Shown: positions 18,528 to 29,239, counted from the stretch's first letter. The stretch is DNA of 58,814 bases from Nocardia brasiliensis IFM 10847 (GCF_000710915.1 NZ_BAUA01000051.1:1-58814); one strand, 5' to 3'. Notes: generated from the letters alone by a model not told the origin. Numbers and translations: made by a program.

Positions 18528-19934
18528 CTACTCTGCCTTCGCCGCGGCGGTCTCGTCCGACTCGACCTCGACCACGCCGTCGGCCTCGATCTCCGGCGCG
18601 GAACCCTCAGGCGCACCGAACATTTCGGCGGTGTCCACGGCGTTGCCCGCGGAGTCGGTCACCTTGACCTTGCCGACCACGCCCGCCAGCGCCTTGCCGC
18701 GACGGACGTCGGCGAAGATCGCGCCGAGCTGGCCCGCCTGCTGCACCTGCTGGATGAACTGCTCCGGCGCCAGGCCGTAACGCTGCGACTGGAACAGGAT
18801 CCGCTCGGTGAGCTCTTCCTGACCGACCTGGGTGTTGTCCGCCTCGGCGATCGCGTCCAGCAGCAGCTGGGTCTTCACCGACTTCTCGGCGGACTCCTTG
18901 GCGTCCTTGTCGAACTCTTCGCGGCTCGAGCCCTGCGCCTCCAGCGCCTCGGCGAGCTTGGCCTCGTCGTGGTCGAAGCCGTGCACCGCGTCGTGGGTGA
19001 CAGCGTCGATCTCGGCCTTGACGACGGCCTCGGGCAGCGGCACCTCGACCTGCTCCAGCAGGGTCTCGAGCACCTTGTCCCGGATCTCGCCGGCCTGTTG
19101 CACCTTCTTGCTGCGCTCCACCCGGGTGCGCAGGTCTTCCTTCAGCTCGTCCAGGGTGTCGAATTCGCTTGCCAGCTGGGCGAAGTCGTCATCGGCGGCG
19201 GGCAGCTCGCGCTCCTTCACCGACTGCACGGTGACGGTGATGACGGCTTCCTTGCCCGCGTGCTCACCGGCCACCAGGGTGGAGGTGAACTCCTTGGACT
19301 CACCGGAGTTCAGGCCGATGAGCGCCTCGTCCAGACCCTCGATCAGCTGGCCGGAGCCGACCTCGTGGGACAGGCCGGTGGTGGCCGCCTCGGGCACCTC
19401 TTCGCCGTCCACGGTGGCGGACAGGTCGATGGAGACGAAATCGCCGTCCTGCACGGCCCGCTCGACACCGGTCAGGGTGCCGAAGCGCTGACGCAGCGAG
19501 AGCAACTGCTCCTCGATGTCCTCGTCGCCGATGGTGAACGCGTCGACGGTGACCTCGATGCCGTCGTAGGCGGGCAGCGTGATCTCCGGCCGCACATCCA
19601 CCTCGGCGGTGAAGGCGAGCTCCTCGCCGTCCTCGATCTTGGTGATCTCGATCTCGGGCTGGCCGATGACCTTCACCTGACCCGCGGTGACGGCCTCGCT
19701 GTAGCGGCCCGGCAGCACGTCGTTGACGACCTGCTCCAGCACCGCGCCGCGACCCAGGCGGGCCTCGAGCAGCTTGGCCGGCGCCTTGCCGGGACGGAAG
19801 CCGGGGATCTTGACCTGCTTGGCCAGTGCCTTGTACGCGCGATCGAAGTCGGGCTTCAGTTCCTCGAAGGGCACCTCGACATTGATCCGGACCCGGGTCG
19901 GGCTCAGCTGCTCGACGGTGCTCTTCACGGACAT
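18528..19934 (-). CDS. tig: Trigger factor, ribosome-associated chaperone and prolyl isomerase
   Basis: 468 aa. N-terminal ribosome-binding domain (residues 1-115) holds the signature GFRPGKAP that docks on L23, within [20 protein letters not shown]. The FKBP-type prolyl isomerase domain covers about 155-245 ([18 protein letters not shown] ... [18 protein letters not shown]). The helical C-terminal substrate cradle follows to about 430, and an acidic Ala/Glu tail closes it. ATG at 19932-19934 follows AAGGAGC. The order tig-clpP1-clpP2-clpX on one strand is conserved in many bacteria. Confidence 0.98.
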   Translation of the reverse strand: MSVKSTVEQLSPTRVRINVEVPFEELKPDFDRAYKALAKQVKIPGFRPGKAPAKLLEARLGRGAVLEQVVNDVLPGRYSEAVTAGQVKVIGQPEIEITKIEDGEELAFTAEVDVRPEITLPAYDGIEVTVDAFTIGDEDIEEQLLSLRQRFGTLTGVERAVQDGDFVSIDLSATVDGEEVPEAATTGLSHEVGSGQLIEGLDEALIGLNSGESKEFTSTLVAGEHAGKEAVITVTVQSVKERELPAADDDFAQLASEFDTLDELKEDLRTRVERSKKVQQAGEIRDKVLETLLEQVEVPLPEAVVKAEIDAVTHDAVHGFDHDEAKLAEALEAQGSSREEFDKDAKESAEKSVKTQLLLDAIAEADNTQVGQEELTERILFQSQRYGLAPEQFIQQVQQAGQLGAIFADVRRGKALAGVVGKVKVTDSAGNAVDTAEMFGAPEGSAPEIEADGVVEVESDETAAAKAE

Positions 19935-20056
19935 GCTCCTTGTTCGTCGTCTGTTCTGGTTGAGACGCGATCCCCCGTCATCCCGGACATGCTCCGGGAC
20001 ACCGGCACCCGCCGGGTGGCGAGGGACGCGGCGTACGCATCCCGACCAGGTTAGTT

Positions 20057-20088
20057 GACCGGCCGGGGCGGGCTGCACTCGGCCGGTC
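20057..20088. terminator. Hairpin downstream of the FKBP gene
   Basis: Perfect 9-base stem (gaccggccg / cggccggtc) with a 14-base loop, ten bases past the FKBP stop on the minus strand and about 120 bases upstream of tig. Probable terminator or attenuator. Confidence 0.5.
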
Positions 20089-20097
20089 GCCCGGCCC

Positions 20098-20673
20098 CTA
20101 CTTTCCGATCGACACCGCGTCGGTGACGAAGACCAGCGTTTCGTTCGGTGCGATCCCGCGCCCGCCCGCGCCGTAGCCGAGGTCCGGCGGCACGATCAGC
20201 AGCCGGCGCGCGCCCTGCTGCACGCCGACCAGGCCCTGGTCCCAGCCCTGGATGACCTGACCGGCGCCGAGGGTGAGCTGGAACGGCTTGCCACGGTCGA
20301 AGGAGCTGTCCTTCTTCTGCTTGTTGGACCAGGTGATCAGCGCGTAGTTCATGGTCAGCTGCTGGCCCGGCTCGGCACCGGGTCCGCTGCCCGGGTTCAG
20401 GTCCTTGGTGATCAGCTGCTTCGGCGGATCGCAGTCGTCCGGGATGGTGATCGTCGGGGCGGCGCCGAAGTCACCGCTCACGGTGATGTCGTCGGCGGTG
20501 CATTCCCGGCCTTTGCTCGGGGTCGGGCCCCCGGCGGCCGTGGTGGCGGCGGCCCGCGCGGCCGAGGTGGTGGAGGGAGCGGGCGACGACTTGTCGTCCG
20601 AGCCGCACGCGACCAGCGTGCACGCCGCCGCGGTCATGGTGCCGATCGCGATGATCCTGCCGAGTGTCTGCAT
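20098..20673 (-). CDS. FKBP-type peptidyl-prolyl isomerase lipoprotein
   Basis: 191 aa. ATG at 20671-20673 gives [27 protein letters not shown], a lipoprotein signal with lipobox LVAC, so the protein is anchored on the outer face of the membrane. A Ser/Thr/Ala-rich linker (about 27-55) leads to the FKBP domain with [40 protein letters not shown] and [15 protein letters not shown], all canonical active-site segments. It likely helps fold exported proteins. It lies 163 bases upstream of tig on the same strand; the pairing of a cytoplasmic and an exported prolyl isomerase is probably positional. Confidence 0.93.
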   Translation of the reverse strand: MQTLGRIIAIGTMTAAACTLVACGSDDKSSPAPSTTSAARAAATTAAGGPTPSKGRECTADDITVSGDFGAAPTITIPDDCDPPKQLITKDLNPGSGPGAEPGQQLTMNYALITWSNKQKKDSSFDRGKPFQLTLGAGQVIQGWDQGLVGVQQGARRLLIVPPDLGYGAGGRGIAPNETLVFVTDAVSIGK

Positions 20674-20846
20674 GCGGCGGACCCTAGACCACACCGGCCG
20701 GAATGTCCGAGCCGACATGTCCGACTACCGCGTCAACCGTGCCATCGAGCACTACGCTGGCCGTGAAATCTCCGTGCGGACTTGTGCACACCGTTCAGTT
20801 GGGTATCGCGGCTACTGAGACCCCCGAATACGAGGAGAGGCGGCGC

Positions 20847-23315
20847 ATGACCCACATGGCGAGCGCGGGCGGTGACACCGCCGCCGACAATGTCGAAAGC
20901 ACCGGCGGCGAGACGGTCGCACCGGAGCCGTATCGGCTGGCAGCGGTCGACGGACCACTCGAGCGCGACGAACTCACCTCGATCGACGCGTGGTGGCGGG
21001 CCGCGAACTATCTGGCGGTCGGTCAGATCTATCTGATGGCCAATCCGCTGCTGCGCGAGCCGCTGCGCGCCGAGCACATCAAACCGCGGCTGCTCGGCCA
21101 CTTCGGCACCGTGCCCGGATTGAATCTGGTGTGGGTGCACGCGAACCGGGCGATCCGGCAGCGCGGGTTGGACGCGGTGTTCGTGGCCGGGCCCGGACAC
21201 GGCGGCCCGGGCCCGAACGCGTGCGCCTGGCTGGAGGGCACGTATTCCGAGCTCTACAGCCATATTCCGCGGGACGGGACCGGCATGGGCACGCTCTTCG
21301 CCCAGTTCTCCTTCCCCGGCGGCGTGCCCAGCCATTGCGCGCCGGAGACGCCGGGCTCGTTCCACGAGGGCGGCGAGCTGGGCTACTCGCTGCTGCACGC
21401 CTATGGCGCCGCGCTGGACAACCCGGATCTCACGGTGTTCTGCGTAGTCGGCGACGGCGAGGCGGAGACCGGCCCGCTGGCTGCCAGCTGGCATGCCAAC
21501 AAATTCGTCAATCCGGCGCGGGACGGCGCGGTGCTGCCGGTTCTGGCGCTGAACGAATACAAGATCGCGAACCCGACCATCCTGGCGCGCATTCCGGAAG
21601 CCGAGCTGGTCTCGCTGCTGCGCGGGTACGGATACGACCCGATCGTGGTCTCGGGCAGCGACCCGGCCGCGGTGCATCAGACGATGGCCGCGGCGGTGGA
21701 CACCTGCATGGAACGCATCGCGCAGATCCAGCGGGCCGCCCGCGGCGGCGCCGACGGCAGCAGGCCGGTCTGGCCGATGATCGTCCTGCGCACACCCAAG
21801 GGGTGGACCTGTCCCCCGGTGGTCGACGGCGACCCCGTCGAGGGCACGTTCCGGGCCCACCAGGTGCCGCTGCCCGGTGCGCGCTCGAACCCCGATCATC
21901 GTGCGGTGCTCGAGCAATGGCTGCGTTCGTATCGTCCCGAGGAGCTGTTCGACGATCACGGCAGGCCGGTTTCGGAACTGCTCGATCAGGTGCCCGAGGG
22001 CGATCGGCGCCTCAGCGCGAACCCGATTGCCAACGGCGGCATGCTCGTTCGCGATCTGAACCTGCCGGACTGGCGTGACTTCGGGGTCGAGGTGAGCGCG
22101 CCCGGCGCCACGTCGCACGAGGCGACCAGGGTGCTCGGCGGTTGGTTGCGCGAAGTGACCCGGGCCAACCCGGACAACTTCCTCACCTTCGCGCCGGATG
22201 AGCTGGCCAGCAATCGGTTACAGGACGTCCTCGACGTCACCGGGCGCAATTGGCAGGCCGAAATCGGCAGTCACGACGAGAAACTCGACCGCACCGGCCG
22301 GGTGATCGAGGTGCTGTCCGAGCACATGTGCCAGGGACTGCTGGAGGGCTACCTGCTGACCGGCAGGCACGGCGTGTTCACCTGCTACGAGGCGTTCATC
22401 CACATCGTCGACGCGATGTTCAACCAGCACGCCAAATGGCTCGACGCCAGTGCGGCGGTGCCGTGGCGGCGGCCCATCGCCAGCCTGAATTACCTTCTCT
22501 CCTCGCATGTCTGGCGACAGGACCACAACGGGTTCACCCATCAGGATCCCGGATTTCTCGATGTGGTGCTCAACAAGAAGCCCTCGATCGTGCGCGTCTA
22601 TCTGCCGCCGGACGCCAATACGCTGCTGTCCACCTACGACCACTGCCTGCGGTCACGCCATTACGTCAATGTGGTGGTCGCGGGCAAACAGCCGCAGGCG
22701 GACTGGCTTTCGGTGCACGACGCGGCCGAGCACTGCGCGCGCGGCATCGGGATCTGGGACTGGGCCGGGCACAACGACGAACTCGGCACCGTCCCGGATG
22801 TGGTGCTCGCCTGTGCCGGCGACGTGCCGACGCTGGAGACGCTCGCGGCGGCGGCGATCCTGCGGGAACGGTTGCCGGAGTTGCGGATTCGCGTGGTGAA
22901 TGTGGTCGACCTGATGCGCCTGCAACCTCAGGACGAACACCCGCACGGCCTGCCCGACAGCGAGTTCGACACCTTGTTCACCCACGACCGGCCGGTGATC
23001 TTCGCCTTTCACGGTTACCCGTGGCTGATCCACCGGCTCACCTACCGACGGACCAACCATGCCGGACTGCACGTACGCGGTTACAAGGAACGGGGCACCA
23101 CGACGACACCGTTCGACATGGTGATGCTCAACGACCTGGACCGCTATCACCTGGTCATGGACGTGATCGATCGGGTGCCGAGCCTCGGCGAGCGGGCCGC
23201 GGGCCTGCGCCAGGAGATGGTGGACGCCCGCTGGACGGCACGGGCCTGGACGCGCGAGCACGGCGAGGACATCCCCGAGGTCGCGGACTGGAGTTGGCCG
23301 CAGCCCTCGCGGTGA
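20847..23315 (+). CDS. xfp: Phosphoketolase (xylulose-5-phosphate/fructose-6-phosphate)
   Basis: 822 aa thiamine diphosphate enzyme that cleaves xylulose-5-P or fructose-6-P with phosphate to acetyl phosphate plus a triose or tetrose phosphate. ATG at 20847 follows GAGGAGAGG. Family motifs: [46 protein letters not shown], the ThDP/Mg motif [59 protein letters not shown] and [29 protein letters not shown]. No acetate kinase or phosphotransacetylase gene is next to it, so acetyl phosphate must be used by enzymes encoded elsewhere. hen1 follows after 72 bases on the same strand. Confidence 0.96.
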   Translation: MTHMASAGGDTAADNVESTGGETVAPEPYRLAAVDGPLERDELTSIDAWWRAANYLAVGQIYLMANPLLREPLRAEHIKPRLLGHFGTVPGLNLVWVHANRAIRQRGLDAVFVAGPGHGGPGPNACAWLEGTYSELYSHIPRDGTGMGTLFAQFSFPGGVPSHCAPETPGSFHEGGELGYSLLHAYGAALDNPDLTVFCVVGDGEAETGPLAASWHANKFVNPARDGAVLPVLALNEYKIANPTILARIPEAELVSLLRGYGYDPIVVSGSDPAAVHQTMAAAVDTCMERIAQIQRAARGGADGSRPVWPMIVLRTPKGWTCPPVVDGDPVEGTFRAHQVPLPGARSNPDHRAVLEQWLRSYRPEELFDDHGRPVSELLDQVPEGDRRLSANPIANGGMLVRDLNLPDWRDFGVEVSAPGATSHEATRVLGGWLREVTRANPDNFLTFAPDELASNRLQDVLDVTGRNWQAEIGSHDEKLDRTGRVIEVLSEHMCQGLLEGYLLTGRHGVFTCYEAFIHIVDAMFNQHAKWLDASAAVPWRRPIASLNYLLSSHVWRQDHNGFTHQDPGFLDVVLNKKPSIVRVYLPPDANTLLSTYDHCLRSRHYVNVVVAGKQPQADWLSVHDAAEHCARGIGIWDWAGHNDELGTVPDVVLACAGDVPTLETLAAAAILRERLPELRIRVVNVVDLMRLQPQDEHPHGLPDSEFDTLFTHDRPVIFAFHGYPWLIHRLTYRRTNHAGLHVRGYKERGTTTTPFDMVMLNDLDRYHLVMDVIDRVPSLGERAAGLRQEMVDARWTARAWTREHGEDIPEVADWSWPQPSR

Positions 23316-23387
23316 CGGGCTGCCAGGCACTGCCACCAGGATGAAACTTCCTTGCGCGGGTTCCCGCGGCTGGGCGACGATCGCTGC

Positions 23388-25230
23388 ATGCTGCTGACGA
23401 TCACCTGTACCCCGCCGGACGGCGCCGCGTGGCCGGCGACCGACCTGGGGTTCTTGCTGCACAAGAACCCCGACCGGGTCCAGGCGTTCGAGCAGTCGTA
23501 CGGCACGGCGCACGTCGTCTACCCGGAAGCCACGGCCGAGCGGTGCACCGCCGCCCTGCTGCTGGAGATCGACCCGATCCGCCTGGTGCGCGGACGTTCC
23601 CGTGGCACACCGGATTTCAGCCTCGGCCAGTATGTCAACGACCGGCCGTACGCGGCGTCGTCGCTGCTGTCGGTGGCCATCGGCGCGGTGTTCCGGACCG
23701 CGTTGCACGGCCGCTGCACACTGCGACCGGAACTGGCGCAGACCGCGCTGCCGCTGCGGCTCGAATTGCCCGCCGTGCCGTGCAAGGGCGGCGCCGAGGT
23801 GGCCGAGCGGATGTTCGCGCCGCTGGGCTGGACGGTGACCGCGACTCCCCTGCCACTGGATCCGGCCTTCCCGGACTGGGGCGATTCCCACCATCTGCGG
23901 CTGGCGCTGACCGGCACGATGCGGCTGGCCGACGCACTGTCGCACCTGTACGTGCTGCTGCCGGTCCTCGATGGGGCCAAACACTATTGGCTCGCCGCCG
24001 ACGAGGTCGACAAACTGATCCGCGCCGGCGAAGGCTGGCTGGCCGAACACCCCGAACGCGCCTGGATCACCCGGCGATACCTGGCCCGCCGCCAGTCACT
24101 GGTACGAGCCGCACTCGCCCGCCTCGCCGAAGTGGACGAGGTGGAACCGGAGGAGCTCGACGCGGTCGAGGAGGGGGTGGACGAAGGCGCGGAGATCGCG
24201 GCCACCGACCGCGATGCGGCGCAGAACGATCCGGCTCACCGCGCGCCGCGACAAACCGCCTCGGCTCAGCGGGAACCGGCGCAGTCCAGTTCGGCGCAGC
24301 CCGACGCGGCGTTGTCCGACACGGTGTTGTCCGATCCGGCGCAGCCTGATGCGACGTTGCCCGGTGCAGCCCAGCCTGGCCCGGCGAAGCTTGATGCAGC
24401 GTTGCCCGACGCGGCGCAGCCTGGTCCGGCCCAGCCTGGCCCGGCGCAGCTTGATGCGACGTTGCCCGGTGCAGCCCAACCCGATCCGGCGTTGCCCGGC
24501 ACGGGTTTTTCCGGCGCGGCGAGACTCGCTCCGGCGAATCCAGAACCGGCACAATACGCTTCGGCCGGGTCGGGGTCCGCGGGGGCAGAGGAAACCGCTC
24601 CACGTACCCCGTCGTTGGCGGTGGCTCGGCGGGCGGCGGTGATTGCCGCGCTGCATGAGGTCGGGGCCGGGCGGGTGCTCGATCTCGGGTGCGGTGAAGG
24701 CGTGCTGTTGCGGGAACTGCTGGCGGACAAGGCCTTCGGGGAGGATCGTCGGCGTCGACGTCTCGATGCGGGCGTTGCATATCGCCGAACGTCGCTTGCG
24801 GCTGGATCGGCTGCCCGAGCGGGTCGCGGCCCGCTTGACCTTGCGTCAGGGCGCGCTCACCTACACCGACGCCGAGCTGCGCGGCTACGACGCGGCGGTG
24901 CTCATGGAGGTCATCGAGCACGTCGATCCGCCGCGGCTCGGCGCGCTCGAGCACGCGGTCTTCGCCGCGGCCGCACCCCGCGCCGTGCTCGTGACGACGC
25001 CCAACGCCGAGTTCAATGTGCGTTACGAGAGCTTGCCCGCGGGGAAATTCCGGCATGCCGATCACCGATTCGAGTGGACCCGTGCAGAATTCGAGTCGTG
25101 GGCGGCGCGAGTGGCGGCCGCGCACGGTTACGCCGTGCGCTTCGTGCCGATCGGCCCACTCGACCCAGCAGTGGGCGCGCCGACCCAAATGGCGGTCTTC
25201 ACCACATCGATCCAGGAAGGAGCAGCGTGA
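23388..25230 (+). pseudogene. hen1: Hen1, 3'-terminal RNA ribose 2'-O-methyltransferase, interrupted by a one-base frameshift
   Basis: Hen1 methylates the ribose 2'-OH at the 3' end of cleaved RNA before Pnkp seals it, which protects the repaired tRNA. Residues 1-250 are the bacterial N-terminal domain (MLLTITCTPPDGAAWPATDL ... RAWITRRYLARRQSLVRAAL). A long Ala/Pro/Asp/Gln linker follows (nt about 24190-24600). The methyltransferase then begins (VLDLGCGEGVLLRELLADKAFG) but the frame is lost in a G run at 24738-24741. Removing one G continues as RIVGVDVSMRALHIAERRLR, LMEVIEHVDPPRL (Mn-binding Glu, Glu, His) and KFRHADHRFEW, to a stop at 25228-25230. The corrected protein would be 613 aa; relatives have about 465. 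It may be a true lesion, a sequencing error or a recoding site. Confidence 0.85.
24190..24600 (+). repeat. 15-bp repeat tract encoding the Hen1 linker
   Basis: Degenerate 15-base units such as gcgcagcctggtccg and gcagcttgatgcgac repeat in frame and encode pentapeptides on the theme A-Q-P-D/G-P/A or A-x-L-P/S-D/G. The unit is a multiple of three, so copy number can change without breaking the frame. It lies between the two Hen1 domains. Confidence 0.85.
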
Positions 25231-27824
25231 TGGCGGAACTCTCGGTGCCCGAACTGTCGCTGGTGGTGTTGATCGGCAGCACCGGCTCGGGCAAGTCGAC
25301 TTTCGCGCGCAAGCACTTCCGGTCGACCGCGATCGTCTCCTCCGATGCCTGCCGCGGCGTCGTCAGCGACGACGAGAACGACCAGTCGGCCACCGCCGAG
25401 GCTTTCGCCCTGCTGCACCACATCGCGGGCGTTCGGCTGCGCCGCGGTCTGCGCACCGTGGTCGACGCGACGAATGTCCAGGCCAAGTCGCGGCAGGAAC
25501 TCATCGCGGTGGCGCGCGCCCACGACGTGCTGCCGGTCGCCATCGTGCTCGACGTCCCGGATTCGGTTTGCCTGCAACGGAATTCGACCAGGCCCGACCG
25601 CGCCGGTCTCGGCGCGCACGTCGTCGTCCGGCAGCAGCGCGAGCTGCGCCGCAGCCTGCGGAGCCTGGAACGGGAGGGTTTCCGCAAGGTCTATGTGCTG
25701 CGCGGCGTCGCCGAGATCGAGGCCGCGACGATCGTGGACGAGAAGTCGTGGAACGACAAGCGCGAGCTCACCGGCCCGTTCGACGTGATCGGCGACGTGC
25801 ACGGTTGCCGGGGCGAATTGGAAACGCTGCTCGGCGAACTCGGTTACACCATCGACCGGGACGACAGCGGGCGCGCGGTCGGCGCGCACCATCCGGCGGG
25901 CCGGACCGCGGTGTTCGTCGGCGACCTGGTCGATCGCGGGCCCGATACACCGGGCGTGCTCCGGTTGGTGATGGGCATGGTGGCCACGGGAACGGCCCTG
26001 TGCGTCACCGGCAATCACGAGCACAAGCTGGTCCGCGCCCTCGACGGTAAGCAGGTGCGGGTAGCGCACGGCCTGGCCGAGTCGCTGACCCAGCTCGACG
26101 CCGAGGACGAGGTGTTCCGCAAGGCCGCGCACGAGTTCTGCCGCGGCCTGGTGAGCCACTACGTGCTCGACGGCGGCAAGCTCGTCGTCGCGCATGCCGG
26201 GTTGAAGCAGGAGTACCACGGCCGCGCCTCGGGCCGGGTCCGCTCCTTCGCCATGTACGGCGAAACCACCGGCGAGACGGACGAATACGGCTTGCCGGTG
26301 CGTTACCCGTGGGCCAACGACTACCGCGGCACGGCCACCGTGCTGTACGGGCACACCCCGGTGCTCGACCTGCAGTGGGTGAACAACACCCTGTGCCTGG
26401 ACACCGGCGTGGTGTTCGGCGGCAGGCTCTCGGCGTTGCGGTACCCGGAACGCGAGCCGGTCTCGGTTGCCGCGGAACAGGTTTGGTACGAACCGGTACG
26501 GCCGTTGCAGGCCACCACGATCAGCACCGCCGAAGGCGTGGTGCACCGGGATCCCGGCGTGCTCGATCTGGCGGACGTGATCGGCCGCCGGGTTGTGCAG
26601 ACCCGCTACCACGGCCGGGTCGGCGTCCAAGAGGAAAACGCCGGTGCCGCACTGGAAGTGATGAGCCGGTTCGCGCTCGACCCCCGCTGGCTGGTGTACC
26701 TGCCGCCGACGATGGCGCCGTGCGCGACCTCGGAGCTGGACGGCTACCTCGAGCACCCGGACCAAGCCTTCGCGTACTACCGCGCGGAGGGCGTCGACCG
26801 GCTCGTGTGCGAGGAGAAGCACATGGGTTCGCGGGCGGTGGTCCTGGTGGCCCGGTCCGCGCAGGCGGCGCGGGACCGCTTCGGCGTCGACGACGGCGGC
26901 ACCGGCGTGATCTACACCCGCACCGGGCGTCCGTTCTTCGACGATCGGGACCACACCGAGGCCGTGCTCGCGCGGGTCCGTGCGGCCGCCGAGCGTGCCG
27001 GGCTCTTCACCGAACTCGGCAGCGAGTGGCTGCTGCTCGACACCGAGCTGATGCCGTGGTCGGCGAAGGCGCTCGGCCTGCTGCGCTCCCAGTACGCGGC
27101 GGTCGGCGCGGCGGCGCGTGCCGCGCTCGACGCCGCAGGCGAGGTGCTGACCGCGGTGACCGCCCGCGGCTTGGACGTGGGCGAACTCGCGCATCGCACC
27201 GGCGCACGCCGAGACGACGCCGCGGCGTTCACCGCCGCGTACGGCCACTACTGCTGGCCGGTGGACGGCACGGCGGGGCTGCGGCTCGCACCGTTCCAGA
27301 TCCTCGCCGCCGAAGGCGCGAACCACGCGGTGCGCGAGCACGATTGGCACCTGGAACGGATCGATCGGCTGGTCGCCGCCGATCCGGAACTCTGCGCGCC
27401 GACCGGGCGGGTGTTCGTCGACCTCACCGACGAGCACAGCGTCGCCGCCGCCACCGCGTGGTGGAGCGAACTGACCACGGCAGGCGGGGAAGGCATGGTG
27501 GTCAAGCCGCGCCAGGCGCTGGCGCGTGGTCCGCGAAAGGACGAGGCGGCCACGGACGACGGCCGACTGGTCCAGCCCGGCGTCAAATGCCGTGGGCCCG
27601 AGTATCTCCGGATCATCTACGGGCCGGAGTACCTGCGCGAGGACAACCTGCGACGGCTACGAACCCGTGGCCTCGGCCGCAAACGCTCGATGGCCTTGCG
27701 CGAGTACGCACTCGGGCTCGAGGCACTCGACCGGCTGGCCGCGGGCGAGCCGCTGTGGCGGGTGCACGAGGCGGTTTTCGCGGTGCTCGCACTGGAGTCG
27801 GAACCGGTCGACCCGCGGTTGTGA
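25230..27824 (+). CDS. pnkP: Polynucleotide kinase-phosphatase-ligase (Pnkp), RNA repair
   Basis: 864 aa, the size of characterised bacterial Pnkp (about 870). Three domains in order. 5' kinase, 1-165, with P-loop LIGSTGSGKSTFARKHF and DATNVQAKSRQEL. 2',3' phosphatase, about 180-470, a metallophosphoesterase with FDVIGDVHGCRGELETLL, FVGDLVDRGPDTPG, CVTGNHEHKL, VVAHAGL and LYGHTPV. Ligase-type adenylyltransferase, about 480-864, with the KxxG nucleotidyl motif in CEEKHMGSRAVVLV, then TELGSEWLLLDTELMPWS and EGMVVKPRQ. Pnkp heals and seals tRNAs cut by ribotoxins; sealing needs Hen1. The ATG at 25230 overlaps the hen1 stop by one base (TGATG), with AGGAAGGA upstream. The protein itself looks intact. 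Confidence 0.96.
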   Translation: MAELSVPELSLVVLIGSTGSGKSTFARKHFRSTAIVSSDACRGVVSDDENDQSATAEAFALLHHIAGVRLRRGLRTVVDATNVQAKSRQELIAVARAHDVLPVAIVLDVPDSVCLQRNSTRPDRAGLGAHVVVRQQRELRRSLRSLEREGFRKVYVLRGVAEIEAATIVDEKSWNDKRELTGPFDVIGDVHGCRGELETLLGELGYTIDRDDSGRAVGAHHPAGRTAVFVGDLVDRGPDTPGVLRLVMGMVATGTALCVTGNHEHKLVRALDGKQVRVAHGLAESLTQLDAEDEVFRKAAHEFCRGLVSHYVLDGGKLVVAHAGLKQEYHGRASGRVRSFAMYGETTGETDEYGLPVRYPWANDYRGTATVLYGHTPVLDLQWVNNTLCLDTGVVFGGRLSALRYPEREPVSVAAEQVWYEPVRPLQATTISTAEGVVHRDPGVLDLADVIGRRVVQTRYHGRVGVQEENAGAALEVMSRFALDPRWLVYLPPTMAPCATSELDGYLEHPDQAFAYYRAEGVDRLVCEEKHMGSRAVVLVARSAQAARDRFGVDDGGTGVIYTRTGRPFFDDRDHTEAVLARVRAAAERAGLFTELGSEWLLLDTELMPWSAKALGLLRSQYAAVGAAARAALDAAGEVLTAVTARGLDVGELAHRTGARRDDAAAFTAAYGHYCWPVDGTAGLRLAPFQILAAEGANHAVREHDWHLERIDRLVAADPELCAPTGRVFVDLTDEHSVAAATAWWSELTTAGGEGMVVKPRQALARGPRKDEAATDDGRLVQPGVKCRGPEYLRIIYGPEYLREDNLRRLRTRGLGRKRSMALREYALGLEALDRLAAGEPLWRVHEAVFAVLALESEPVDPRL

Positions 27825-27845
27825 CGTCCCTCACGCGGGGCTGAG

Positions 27846-27867
27846 CGCGAGGCGTCCGCACCTCGCG
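27846..27867 (+). terminator. Hairpin after pnkP
   Basis: Seven-base stem cgcgagg / cctcgcg with an 8-base loop, 21 bases past the Pnkp stop. Confidence 0.5.
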
Positions 27868-27899
27868 TTCGAGCACCGGACCCCCTTGCACGGGGCAAC

Positions 27900-27913
27900 T
27901 GAAACACGTTACC
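27900..27913 (+). promoter_or_regulatory. KstR-like site upstream of the LipP-like hydrolase
   Basis: TGAAACACGTTACC matches TnnAACnnGTTnnA except for the last base (C, not A). The core AACACGTT is identical to the site at 7993-8006. It lies 72 bases upstream of the hydrolase ATG. KstR control is an inference. Confidence 0.4.
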
Positions 27914-27985
27914 GTGCGAGTTAGCGGGCTGCTTGCAAGTGTTATACAGCGAGCCGCCCGGCGTACTGGACAAGGGAGTCTGACC

Positions 27986-29239
27986 ATGCCCGCAGCGACC
28001 CCGGACGGCGCCTCGAGCACCGGCCGCATGCTGGTCGACGACCGTTTCACGGCCGTCGCCGCCAAGTTCTTCGCCATGTTCCGGCGTAGGCGACAGGGCG
28101 GCGGCGCGCTCGCGGTCTACCTCGACGGCGAGCCCGTGCTGGACATCTGGGCAGGATGGGCCGATCCGGAACGACGCTGGCGCTCCGACACGATGGCGCT
28201 GACGTATTCGACCGGCAAGGGTGTCGCCGCGACCGTCGCACACCGGCTCATCGAACGCGGCCTCTTGGACCTCGACGCACCGGTGGCGACCTACTGGCCC
28301 GAGTTCGCGGCGAACGGCAAGGACGCCATCACTGTTCGCGACGTCCTGAACCATCGTGCGGGACTGCAACGCATCCGCGGACTGGTCGACAGCCAGGGCA
28401 CCCTGCTGGACGATGACGCCCTGCTCGACCACGACAGCCTGGCCGCGGCACTGGCCGCGTCCGCGCCGGATCCGTTGCGACTGCGTGCCTCCGGCTATCA
28501 CGGCCTCACCTTCGGCACCCTCGTCGCCGAGTTGGCGCAGCGCGCCACCGGCCGCTCGTTCGCCGACGTGGTACACGCCGAGCTCGCGGAACCGCTGGGC
28601 GACAACGACTTCTGGTTCGGCGTCCCGCGCGGCGAACGACACCGGCTGGCCACTCTCTCGCCGCGGCTCACCATCGGCCGGGTTCCGGTGGACCGCCTGA
28701 TCGCGCCGTTCGGCGCGCTGCGCAGGGTGCAGTCCGCGCACAGTGCGATCTACGACGGCTGGGCCGACATGAGCATCGGCCAGCGGCCTTACGATGCCGT
28801 GATGCCCAGTTGGGGCGGCGTTTTCACGGCCCGATCGCTGGCCAGGATGTATGGCGCGCTCGCCAACGACGGCGTGGTCGGCACCCGCCGCCTGCTGCGG
28901 CCGGAGACCACCCGGATGATCGCGCAGATGCTGCCGAACAGTCGTTTCGACTATGTGCTCGGCGCGCCACCGCACTGGGCCCTCGGTTATCACCGCGGCA
29001 TCGTCGGCACCAGGCTGACCCGAGAAGCACTGGGGCACTTCGGTGTCGGCGGCTCCGGGGCGATCGCCATGCCGGGCGTCGGCGTCTCCGTCGCCTTCGT
29101 GACCAATCACCTCGGCTACTCCGGGATGACGCTCGGCGACGCGCGACTCCCCACGCTGTCCGCCCTCGCCAGACGTGCGGGAACGGTCAGCCGGGCCGCG
29201 GGCAGCGTGCCGGTCACGCGGCAGGCCGCGGCGGGCTGA
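27986..29239 (+). CDS. Serine hydrolase, beta-lactamase/EstB family (LipP/LipE-like esterase)
   Basis: 417 aa class-C-beta-lactamase fold. The nucleophile motif S-x-x-K is in LTYSTGKGVAATV, the Tyr motif is in LRASGYHGLTFG, and the third motif region is LGHFGVGGSGAIAMPG. No signal peptide, so it is cytoplasmic or wall-associated by other means. ATG at 27986 follows AAGGGAG. In M. tuberculosis the gene between tig and the nei homologue is lipP, of the same family, so this is probably its positional equivalent, although about 7 kb of other genes separates it from tig here. Carboxylester hydrolysis is the expected reaction; substrate unknown. The near-match KstR site upstream hints at lipid or sterol use. 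Confidence 0.9.
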   Translation: MPAATPDGASSTGRMLVDDRFTAVAAKFFAMFRRRRQGGGALAVYLDGEPVLDIWAGWADPERRWRSDTMALTYSTGKGVAATVAHRLIERGLLDLDAPVATYWPEFAANGKDAITVRDVLNHRAGLQRIRGLVDSQGTLLDDDALLDHDSLAAALAASAPDPLRLRASGYHGLTFGTLVAELAQRATGRSFADVVHAELAEPLGDNDFWFGVPRGERHRLATLSPRLTIGRVPVDRLIAPFGALRRVQSAHSAIYDGWADMSIGQRPYDAVMPSWGGVFTARSLARMYGALANDGVVGTRRLLRPETTRMIAQMLPNSRFDYVLGAPPHWALGYHRGIVGTRLTREALGHFGVGGSGAIAMPGVGVSVAFVTNHLGYSGMTLGDARLPTLSALARRAGTVSRAAGSVPVTRQAAAG

